From: RXOA01 sp964547105
GTDB taxonomy: Bacteria > Bipolaricaulota > Bipolaricaulia > UBA7950 > UBA9294
Direction: 5' to 3'
NCBI GenBank assembly: GCA_964547105.1
Contig: CAZJLO010000085.1
Location: 1-5,597 of the forward strand
Length of the DNA stretch: 5,597 nucleotides
The position numbers and the translations under genes are program-made. Positions 1-5,597 of the stretch are shown one piece after another; positions within the stretch are counted from its first letter, which is position 1; the number at the start of each line of letters is the position of its first letter. The notes under the pieces are model-generated. The model had not been told where the DNA came from and searched no databases. It was given only the letters and a program-made list of their open reading frames with translations.

Positions 1-312
<312 letters not shown>

Positions 313-490
313 TTGTTGTGCGGAACCAGGATCCGTAGGCAGCCCACTTGCCTGCCAGGCAGCCCAATCGTAGAGATCGTTCCCCAGGTATGGATACGTG
401 CAGAACGTAAGATCAAGTTGGATGCCCCCCTCGCAGACCCAGCTACCCATAGGGCGTAGCAGATGAGCCGTGACCAGGGAGAACATCGGA

Positions 491-520
491 TTAGGACGCA
501 CTGTTTTCTTGTGTTATGTT
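491..520 (+). promoter_or_regulatory. Possible promoter of the lipoprotein gene
   Basis: A weak -35-like TTAGGA (491-496) lies 18 bases before TATGTT (515-520), which is preceded by TGT as in extended -10 elements. If real, the transcript would begin near 527. That would exclude ATG 516 and leave ATG 537 as the start. This is pattern matching only. Confidence 0.2.
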
Positions 521-536
521 CTATGCGGTGATCACC

Positions 537-908
537 ATGAGACCGATACGGACGATTCGGGTACTGGTGCTTCTTGCGTGTGTGTTCTTGCTGCCAGCGT
601 GCTCTTCGTTCTCTCCTACACCGCAGTTTGAGGCCGTACAGGAATTCAACGGCACAACGCCAACCGTGACCGAGCTGTTCCGGCTACGACCAGGCGCAGC
701 AATCGTCGCGCTGGAGCATCAAGGTGAGAGAAATTTCATCGTCTGGCTGGAAGATGAAACCGCTGACGAGGTAGAGCTTCTCGTGAACGAGATCGGGCAG
801 TTCTCAGGCTCAACATCGGTACACATCGAGACCGCCGGTTGGTACATGTTGGACGTCAAATACGCCGATGGGGCTTGGAGCATCCGCGTGGAACAGCTAC
901 AGGATTAA
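537..908 (+). CDS. Small secreted lipoprotein with a predicted beta-rich domain
   Basis: This encodes a 123-residue predicted lipoprotein. The N-terminus has MRPIRTIR (three Arg), a hydrophobic stretch VLVLLACVFLL, then the lipobox L19-P20-A21-C22 followed by SS, so Cys22 should be lipidated after signal peptidase II cleavage. The mature part (about residues 50-120) alternates short hydrophobic strands with Gly and Asp turns: FRLRPGAAIVALEH, RNFIVWLED, GWYMLDVKYADGAWSIRVEQ. The GxYxLxVxxxGxWxIxI-like ending resembles small extracytoplasmic beta-sandwich domains of uncharacterised proteins. I know no specific function, so none is given. ATG 516 is also in frame and would add MFYAVIT. I chose 537 because it puts the positive residues at the very start, as in a normal signal peptide; neither start has a strong ribosome site. 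It is the first gene inside the left repeat and is intact. Confidence 0.75.
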   Translation: MRPIRTIRVLVLLACVFLLPACSSFSPTPQFEAVQEFNGTTPTVTELFRLRPGAAIVALEHQGERNFIVWLEDETADEVELLVNEIGQFSGSTSVHIETAGWYMLDVKYADGAWSIRVEQLQD

Positions 909-1313
909 ACGCATTGTGTCACGGTTCGGCTGCGTGGCTTCAGATGACATTCCCAATTCCAGACTTCCCTCGCATCCCTCATCGGGTTCTACAACTTCAA
1001 GCGATGTTACCAGGGCTCCCGAACCAAGGGTCGCACATCCTCCGGAATCTTCTGGAGAGCCGTCCGGGAACAACGTCACGAGGAGGCCTAATGTGTCAAC
1101 ACCATTGCGGGACTGGACAGATGGCCTCAACCCCGCCGCCCGGATCATCCTCCCGTTCGTACACCGCTCGAACGCAAGCGATCACCCGGCCGCGCTCACG
1201 CACGAGCCACCCTCCCACGCCGCTCAGGGAGCGCTCCTGCGATCGGATCCGGTGTCCCGGAGAGGAACGGTCTCCCACCTGCCGATCTCCGCGAGCTCGA
1301 TATGCCTTTGCAT
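897..1313 (-). pseudogene. Possible decayed gene, function unknown
   Basis: An ATG at 1313 (minus strand) has AAGGAG five bases upstream (1324-1319) and opens a 29-codon frame starting MQRHIELAEIGRWETVPLRD, stopped by TGA at 1226-1224. A second minus frame then reads plausibly (GWLVRERGRVIACVRAVYER and on through EDDPGGGVEAICPV) to a stop at 1096. From about 1110 the first frame reads on (NGVDTLGLLVTLFPDG and on) to TAG at 899-897. Joined by two compensating frameshifts, they would make a protein of roughly 138 residues, transcribed with the upstream reductase and ending 12 bases inside the convergent lipoprotein gene. The start with its ribosome site is the best part; the rest is weak and could be chance open frame. 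The plus-strand frames here are rich in Ser, Pro and Arg and look like shadows. The 112 bases up to the reductase stop show nothing. Confidence 0.35.
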
Positions 1314-1425
1314 GGCTTCTCCTTCGTTCCCCGTTGTCTTCAGATCGAACGACTCGGGGCAGGACCGCACGCAGGAACCTTCCTAGGAGAACAACGCGTG
1401 CCGTCGTTTCGCGGACTCCTCCCCT

Positions 1426-2595
1426 TCAGGTTGGAGGATTCACAACCTCAGCCAGGCGCGCCTGGATATCGCGAAGCAGATGGTTGACGCCCTCTCCTCT
1501 CGGCTTCTTGCGCAAAGGCAGGAGGTCGCGGACGATCGGGATGAGATCCTTCTCCTCAACCCAGCCAAGATGATGCGCGCTCTCCAAGGCGTAGACGAGA
1601 TCCTCGATGGCCGTCTCGGCGTCGGCGAGGTCCTTCTGCGCGAGGATCTCTCGGGTTGCCTGCCCCATCTCCTCCGGCAAGCGCAAGTCTTCCTTCGCGA
1701 GAAACTGGTCGATTCGACGCAAGTGCTCATCATCGAGCCGGAAGCCGCTGGCGGCAACGTTCTCCTTCAAGTGGTCCGAGGATGACGGCCCCGTCAGCGC
1801 ACAGAGGACAGACGGCCTCGACAGCACCCAAGAGATCGCTACCTGAACCGGTGTTCGTCCGTATTCGGCCGCGATCTCGCCCAGCAGATCGGCCACACGC
1901 AGCGCCGACTCGAATCGCTCACGCTGGAAGAGCGGGTCGATCCGTCGAATGTCTCCTTCGGCGAACTGCGTTGCGGCGTTGATCTTCCCGGTGAGAGCTC
2001 CTCGGCCGGTGACACTGAACGCGATGACGCCGACGTCTGCCTTCTCGCAAAGCGGAGTGATCGACGTGTGTCCACCCCGAGCGACCGCACTCAGCTCGAT
2101 CAGCAAAGAGAAGGGGTGGCCCACCTTGAAGTACTCCTCAATCCTCGCCGCTGGCAGGTGCCCAAGTCCGTACTGGAGGATCTTTCCATCCTGCCGGAGA
2201 CACTCGAGCGCGTCGACCGTCTCGTCAATGGGTGTTTCCGGATCGTCGAAGTGGACTTGATACAGATCGATGTAGTGCGTCCCCAACTGGGAGAGGCTCC
2301 GCTCGCAGGCATCCTTGATGTAGCTTGCAGACAGATTCGGCTTGAGCTCTTCGCGAACCCCCACCTTCGTCGCAATCCGCACCTCTTGCCGAAACGGCGA
2401 GACTGCTCTGCCCAGAACCTCTTCCGCCTTCCCGTACGCTTCTGCTGTGTCGAAGAACGTCACGCCAAGGTTGTGTGCAGCCCGAATCGCGTCCGCGTAC
2501 TTGTCTACGTTCTCGACACCGTACGCCCCGCTCAGGCCGTAGCATCCGATGCCAATCTCCGAAACCTCCAGACCGGCGTGCGACCTGTACTCCAC
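1426..2595 (-). CDS. Aldo/keto reductase with a C-terminal helical extension
   Basis: A predicted cytosolic NAD(P)H-dependent oxidoreductase of the aldo/keto reductase superfamily (TIM barrel); these reduce aldehydes and ketones or oxidise alcohols. Seen: N-terminal EYRSHAGLEVSEIGIGCYGLSG, the signature GVTFFDTAEAYG with D49 and Y54, IATKVG with K77, and YQVHFDDP with H115, giving the full Asp-Tyr-Lys-His tetrad. Cofactor-side elements follow: GRGALTGK, TPVQVAISWVLS and ALTGPSSSDHLKEN. I start at GTG 2595, because GGGAGG (2609-2604) sits eight bases upstream and the protein then begins (M)EYRS as in relatives; GTG 2604 would overlap that site. Length is 389, against about 310-330 usual. The excess is a charged, helix-like tail (about 310-389) with no cysteine cluster. 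The 168-178 region (LSAVARGGHTS) departs from the common family wording. Substrate unknown. It is the longest intact gene between the repeats and runs opposite to its lipoprotein-type neighbours. Confidence 0.93.
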   Translation of the reverse strand: MEYRSHAGLEVSEIGIGCYGLSGAYGVENVDKYADAIRAAHNLGVTFFDTAEAYGKAEEVLGRAVSPFRQEVRIATKVGVREELKPNLSASYIKDACERSLSQLGTHYIDLYQVHFDDPETPIDETVDALECLRQDGKILQYGLGHLPAARIEEYFKVGHPFSLLIELSAVARGGHTSITPLCEKADVGVIAFSVTGRGALTGKINAATQFAEGDIRRIDPLFQRERFESALRVADLLGEIAAEYGRTPVQVAISWVLSRPSVLCALTGPSSSDHLKENVAASGFRLDDEHLRRIDQFLAKEDLRLPEEMGQATREILAQKDLADAETAIEDLVYALESAHHLGWVEEKDLIPIVRDLLPLRKKPRGEGVNHLLRDIQARLAEVVNPPT

Positions 2596-2841
2596 TTGAC
2601 CCACCTCCCGCTCCTACGCACCATGGATCCGCCGCCCATATCCCCTTAGACCTGAGGCCACTGCGGCGGGCTGACCCAGTTTCATCCACCATGCATTCAT
2701 CCATTGTCGAAACGTAGGTCTCGAATCCGCTTCGCTCGGTTCACCGAGCCTGACCAAGCCTATGCTCATCCAAGGTCGGCTGCTTGCGTGCCACAACAAC
2801 GGAACACACCGCCAACCGACAGGCGGGAGGTGTTGATCACC
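2596..2841. other. Divergent intergenic region with a small hairpin
   Basis: This lies between the reductase start (minus) and the broken lipoprotein start (plus), so it should hold both promoters. I see the two ribosome sites at its edges and a perfect 6-bp stem, GCTCGG (2734-2739) and CCGAGC (2744-2749) with loop TTCA. The hairpin has no T-run, so it is more likely an operator-type or incidental hairpin than a terminator. No convincing -35/-10 pair was found. Confidence 0.4.
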
Positions 2842-3177
2842 GTGCCAAACTCAGGAAAGAGGTCTCTCAGCCGACACCTTAACTGCGGGCGCGCTTCTCA
2901 TTGCCGCCACGGTGCTTCTTCAGGGCTGTCTTTTGGCGTTCAGAGACCAAAGTCGTCCTCCTCTTCGCGCGGGGGGGATGCTCGGTGCGCCACCGAGAAC
3001 GAAATCGATGCGGCCGACATCTCGGTTGGTGCGGTCACACAGCCGGGCGCCTATCTGACCTGCACAGGCGCAATCGAGTACACGGACGTGATCGCGGATC
3101 TGGCCCCCGGCACATGAACGCTACGGGTACAGCATGAGAGTGAACTCGCCGCTGAGGCACACGTGTCGCTTCCGTAG
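2842..3177 (+). pseudogene. Broken lipoprotein gene, function unknown
   Basis: A GTG at 2842 follows GGGAGGTG (2825-2832) by nine bases and begins (M)PNSGKR. One base of frame change by about 2862 gives GLSADTLTAGALLIAATVLLQGC, a standard lipoprotein signal peptide with lipobox L-L-Q-G-C (Cys codon 2927-2929). A second shift, best placed at the run of seven G (2971-2977), restores the first frame. That frame reads CATENEIDAADISVGAVTQP, then GAYLTCTGAIEYTDVIADLAPGT. A TGA follows at 3115-3117, and the same frame continues TLRVQHESELAAEAHVSLP to TAG at 3175-3177. The repaired product would be about 110 residues. Signal peptide, ribosome site and natural C-terminus make a former gene likely. Three lesions suggest decay, though the G-run shift could be a sequencing error. 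No family is recognised. Confidence 0.65.
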
Positions 3178-3260
3178 TCCGCCAGCCCCTCACTGATCCC
3201 GCAACTTATGACTCCGTGCCTCCGAAGGAACCGGCCCCCGGCAGACCGATCCAGATTCCG

Positions 3261-3284
3261 GCCGCGAGCGACTAGGCTCGCGGC
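3261..3284. other. Strong hairpin between the two broken genes
   Basis: GCCGCGAGC (3261-3269) pairs perfectly with GCTCGCGGC (3276-3284) around a six-base loop. It sits 83 bases after the broken lipoprotein gene and 58 before the next start. There is no T-rich tail on either strand, so it may be a degenerate terminator or another structured site. A second small repeat, AGACC-GAC-GGTCT (3303-3315), lies just upstream of the ribosome site of the next frame and could be an operator. Confidence 0.45.
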
Positions 3285-3342
3285 ATCAGGTCGGCAGTGA
3301 ACAGACCGACGGTCTCAGTCGTTGTGGAGAGAGGCGGTCGTC

Positions 3343-4137
3343 ATGATTGACATTCGTCGGAAGAGCTTCTCCAAGAGTCTCGACTTCGTTACACAGTCTC
3401 CAATGGCGAGCTCCCGACAGAGGCGTTCGTGTCAATCTTGCTGCAGGCAGAGACGATATCTGCGTGGGCAGGCGCGTACTCTCGCTGGCCTGAGTTCGAT
3501 CGCGATGGTCTGCATTGTTTGTTGCTGAATCTCCTAAGCAACGAGCCAGTCGCCCAGACTCCCATCATGCAAATCTTGGAGAACGTCTTCAGGCGGGCTG
3601 CGGGTGAACCAAACCTACTCAGGTAGACTGCCACCCAGTACCGCTCGATCGACTTCGCGGCCGCTAAGACGAAGGCCGTCGCCTTCCTCCCTCTCGGTGC
3701 GGAAGTTGCCGCTCGTGTCCACTTCACCGCTGACGCCTAACGGCGACTTCTTCCACGGGCGGGACGTCTTCATCAGTGTTCTCGACATGCACGATTCGTT
3801 CTTCGGTGTGGATGCTCTCGCTCACGCGTTCCACCACATGGGCGTGCAAGCCTTGACCAGCCACGGCCGACCAGATTCCAGCCGGTGGTCCTTCGCGGAA
3901 CAACTACGAGAAGGAACTGCTCAACCACATGCCGCGTTGCCTTCTTGAAGGCAGTGAGCCGCCATTTGCCTGGTTTGATGTTCGCTTGGCACCGGAGGCG
4001 CTAGAGAGATGGAAGTCATGCTTGGCCCGTGCTGCTCCGAAGGGGATCGCCTCATCGTTGAGTCGTTTCTCAAGCGGTTTGCGGCGGGTGGATACCTCAT
4101 GAGCAGAGGCTTCGAAGGAACAATCCGGACTTCTTAG
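3343..4137 (+). pseudogene. Heavily broken gene of about 264 codons, family not recognised
   Basis: ATG 3343 has a good ribosome site (GGAGAGAGG, 3326-3334, eight bases upstream). After MIDIR the frame changes near 3355 to SEELLQESRLRYTVSNGELP and on through FVSILLQAETISAWAGAYSR to PNLLR. TAG at 3624-3626 interrupts it, and the same frame continues TATQYRSIDFAAAKTKAVAF to TADA and TAA at 3738-3740. Removing one T there gives NGDFFHGRDVFISVLDMHDS and on to AFHHMGVQA. Near 3853 a third frame takes over (IPAGGPSRNNYEKELLNHMP, FAWFDVRLAPEALERWKSCL). Near 4040 a last shift gives EGDRLIVESFLKRFAAGGYL and ends GFEGTIRTS at TAG 4135-4137. Each piece has protein-like composition, and the breaks fall where one frame ends and the next begins. 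That supports one former gene with about four frameshifts and one nonsense codon. It ends 38 bases before the right repeat, where an integrase might be expected, but I see no recombinase motif. Confidence 0.6.
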
Positions 4138-4175
4138 CTGAGCCGGGTCACGAGTTCTCCAATCGTTCACACCGG

Positions 4176-4230
4176 CTCCACCAGCTGGTATCCCATACGG
4201 AACCCGAGGAGCCGATGCCCTTCGGGTTCT
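4176..4230 (+). repeat. Right att-like direct repeat of the ssrA tail
   Basis: Partner of 257-312. It begins CTCCACCAGCTGGTATCC (4176-4193), identical to the ssrA end. C replaces A at 4194 and G replaces A at 4208, and the terminator loop differs by substitutions and length. Upstream, the tmRNA T arm is not repeated: only CGTTCACACCGG precedes the core, so this is not a second tmRNA gene. This is what attR should look like: element DNA on the left, and on the right the original downstream flank of ssrA. Inference as for the left copy. Confidence 0.7.
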
Positions 4231-4232
4231 CT
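4201..4232 (+). terminator. Second copy of the ssrA terminator
   Basis: AACCCGAGG (4201-4209) pairs with CCTTCGGGTT (right arm 4220-4228) in a 9-bp stem with one G-U pair, a ten-base loop and the tail CTCTCGTCC. The stem is kept although the loop has diverged from the copy at 282-310. If the block upstream is an island, this is the original terminator of ssrA, now 3.9 kb away. It could still stop transcripts leaving the island towards the hydrolase gene. Confidence 0.65.
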
Positions 4233-4659
4233 CGTCCAGCTGAAACAGGAAGCTCGGACAGCGAAGTCTGGATCGGCTCAGATGATGGAAGCACCATCCC
4301 GAGAATCGACGTTCGAGAACGCTGCGGCGTGATGCACATGATGCGTTGCTGCACGGCACGACCGAGAAGACAAAGGATCCCCGGGCGCCCCCCCGACAGA
4401 GAAGGTATCTCTCCCCCGGACGACAAGGAAACAGACTGAACCAAGGGCTGGCATGGGCGCCACGGCGGCGGTGTGCCTGCTGTGATGTTTCCGGCGCAGA
4501 CTCAAGACCGTGCAGCATGTGCCAGTGGATGGCTGGTTCCTTCTGGATTAAAGTACCCGCAGCATCCCGTTGCCCGTGCATGATTTCAACTGCTGCAAAA
4601 CCTCTGCCCAACAGCAGGAGGAGTGCGTCGGGTGAGTTGGGTCAGGAGGGCGCGTCGCA
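4233..4659. other. Intergenic stretch without a convincing gene
   Basis: Open frames on both strands are short and rich in Arg, Pro, Ser or Cys. The only one with suggestive context is a plus frame (about 4346-4663) containing RRCACCDVSGADSRPCSMC. Its TGA at 4661-4663 overlaps the hydrolase start as TTGA, but it has no clear start with a ribosome site and poor composition, so I do not call it a gene. A small hairpin, GATGG-AAGCA-CCATC, lies near 4284-4298. The only firm signal is AGGAGG at 4644-4649, the ribosome site of the hydrolase gene. Confidence 0.4.
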
Positions 4660-5597
4660 TTGAACATCGTCTCGATTCCTTTGGGGGCCGTACTCATTCT
4701 CTTGGGCGTACTGCTGGCATTCAGCTCCGGAAAGCCGAGGCCTTTCTTGGACGAGGACGGAGAGGTGCTCGCAGGAAGCATCTCAGAGAAGATTCACGTG
4801 AACATCAACGGTGTGCAACAAGGGATGTTCATCATGGGAAGAGATGTCGACAATCCGGTGCTGCTCTTCCTCCATGGCGGGACGGCCATGCCCGAGTATT
4901 TTCTGACACAGAACTATCCCACCGGTCTGGAACAGGACTTCACGGTCTGTTGGTGGGACCGGCGCGGTGCAGGACTCTCATACCACGCGGGCATCCCTCC
5001 CGAGACCATGACGCTGGAGCAGGCAATATCGGACACGCTTGAGGTGACGAATTATCTTCGTAACCGCTTCCACAGGGACAAGATCTTCCTGATGGCCCAC
5101 TCGGGGGGGAGTCTGATTGGAATCCAGGCGGCTGCCCGTGCGCCCGAATTGTACTACGCCTACGTTGGCGTCGGGCAGATGTCGTATCAGCTCGAATCCG
5201 AAATCCTGTCGCACGAATACATGCTCCAGCAGTACACACAGATCGGAAACACGAGGATGGTGCAGCAGCTGGAAGCAGCAGCGCCCACCATGGCGATCCC
5301 GCTACCCGCTTCGTACATGAGAGTGCGTGACCGGGCAATGCACGGCCTTGGCGTTGGCACGACACGTGATATGAGGTCGGTGATGACTGGGGTCTTCCTG
5401 GCATCCTGGCTGTGCCGAGAGTACACATTGGGCGAGAAGTTCGCCATTTGGCGAGGCAAATTTTCTTCGGACAGAATCTTGTGGGACACGCTGATTGCCA
5501 CGGATCTAACACAAGAAGTGCAAACGCTTAACCTACCTGTCTATTTCTTCCATGGCAAGTACGACTACACCGTCTCCTACCCGCTTGCCAGAGCGTA
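4660..5597 (+). CDS. Membrane-anchored alpha/beta hydrolase, 3' end outside the window
   Basis: A predicted serine hydrolase with the alpha/beta fold, similar in layout to the proline-iminopeptidase-like (S33) group. The first 312 residues are present. Residues 7-22 (PLGAVLILLGVLLAFS) form one hydrophobic helix, an anchor or uncleaved signal, so the enzyme domain should be outside the cytoplasmic membrane. Motifs: oxyanion region LLFLHGGTA (HGG at 72-74), WWDRRGAGLS (98-107), nucleophile elbow MAHSGGS with S148, and FFHGKYDYTV with D302 as likely catalytic acid. The catalytic His lies past the window end. The elbow is A-H-S-G-G rather than G-x-S-x-G. A helical cap probably occupies about 180-285. 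TTG 4660 is the only usable start: an in-frame TGA is at 4633, and AGGAGG (4644-4649) is ten bases upstream. Substrate cannot be told from sequence. It lies just outside the right repeat, so it is probably core chromosome. Confidence 0.9.
   Translation, partial: MNIVSIPLGAVLILLGVLLAFSSGKPRPFLDEDGEVLAGSISEKIHVNINGVQQGMFIMGRDVDNPVLLFLHGGTAMPEYFLTQNYPTGLEQDFTVCWWDRRGAGLSYHAGIPPETMTLEQAISDTLEVTNYLRNRFHRDKIFLMAHSGGSLIGIQAAARAPELYYAYVGVGQMSYQLESEILSHEYMLQQYTQIGNTRMVQQLEAAAPTMAIPLPASYMRVRDRAMHGLGVGTTRDMRSVMTGVFLASWLCREYTLGEKFAIWRGKFSSDRILWDTLIATDLTQEVQTLNLPVYFFHGKYDYTVSYPLARA

Noticed and set aside
1096..1425. Readthrough extension of the reductase past its TGA
   Set aside because: The frame stays open for about 110 codons, but it is Arg-rich and unlike the reductase. 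High GC content makes such open stretches common.
839..1573. Long plus-strand open frames (244 and 172 codons) through 839-1573
   Set aside because: They are dominated by Arg, Ser, Pro and Thr, have no ribosome site, and overlap the lipoprotein gene and the reductase 3' end. They look like chance open frame in GC-rich DNA.
3115..3117. TGA read as a sense codon (recoding or alternative genetic code)
   Set aside because: The reductase ends at TGA, and Trp is TGG in both the reductase and hydrolase genes. A neighbouring broken frame also has an in-frame TAG. Gene decay explains these stops better.
3343..4137. Broken integrase of the element
   Set aside because: The reconstructed protein shows no tyrosine-recombinase R...HxxR...Y pattern and no serine-recombinase N-terminus. 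Position next to a repeat alone is not enough.
4140..4190. A second tmRNA or a tRNA gene at the right repeat
   Set aside because: Only CTCCACCA matches the tmRNA acceptor end. There is no paired T arm (CGTTCACACCGG does not form one) and no tRNA-like arms upstream.
4346..4663. Cys-rich plus-strand frame overlapping the hydrolase start as TTGA
   Set aside because: No start with a ribosome site, very high Arg and Pro before the cysteines, and other frames here read equally well. The overlap could be chance.

Overview
The window comes from a bacterium with moderately GC-rich DNA and clear Shine-Dalgarno sites. It starts inside a one-piece tmRNA gene (ssrA). No marker here fixes the phylum.

Layout: (1) 1-264 is the 3' part of ssrA, from the end of the tag reading frame to the 3' CCA, followed by a hairpin terminator. 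(2) 265-4175 is a block bounded by two imperfect copies of the ssrA 3' tail plus terminator (257-312 and 4176-4230). This is the pattern left when an integrative element inserts at the 3' end of a tmRNA gene, so I read the block as a genomic island or its remnant. It holds a small intact lipoprotein gene (537-908, +), a probable decayed frame (897-1313, -), an intact aldo/keto reductase with a C-terminal extension (1426-2595, -), a broken lipoprotein gene (2842-3177, +) and a heavily broken gene of about 264 codons with no recognised family (3343-4137, +). No integrase is visible. (3) 4231-4659 has no convincing gene. (4) 4660 to the end is the start of a membrane-anchored alpha/beta hydrolase that runs off the window.

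The striking contrast is between the long intact genes (reductase and hydrolase) and the neighbouring frames. The latter read as sensible protein only if several frameshifts and in-frame stops are bridged. This fits an ageing island that has lost its mobility gene and is eroding, though sequencing error has to be excluded. The genes do not form an obvious pathway, and I see no defence, toxin-antitoxin or CRISPR system. The most informative signals are the att-like repeats with duplicated terminators, the odd tmRNA tag ending, and the reconstructable unknown pseudogene.
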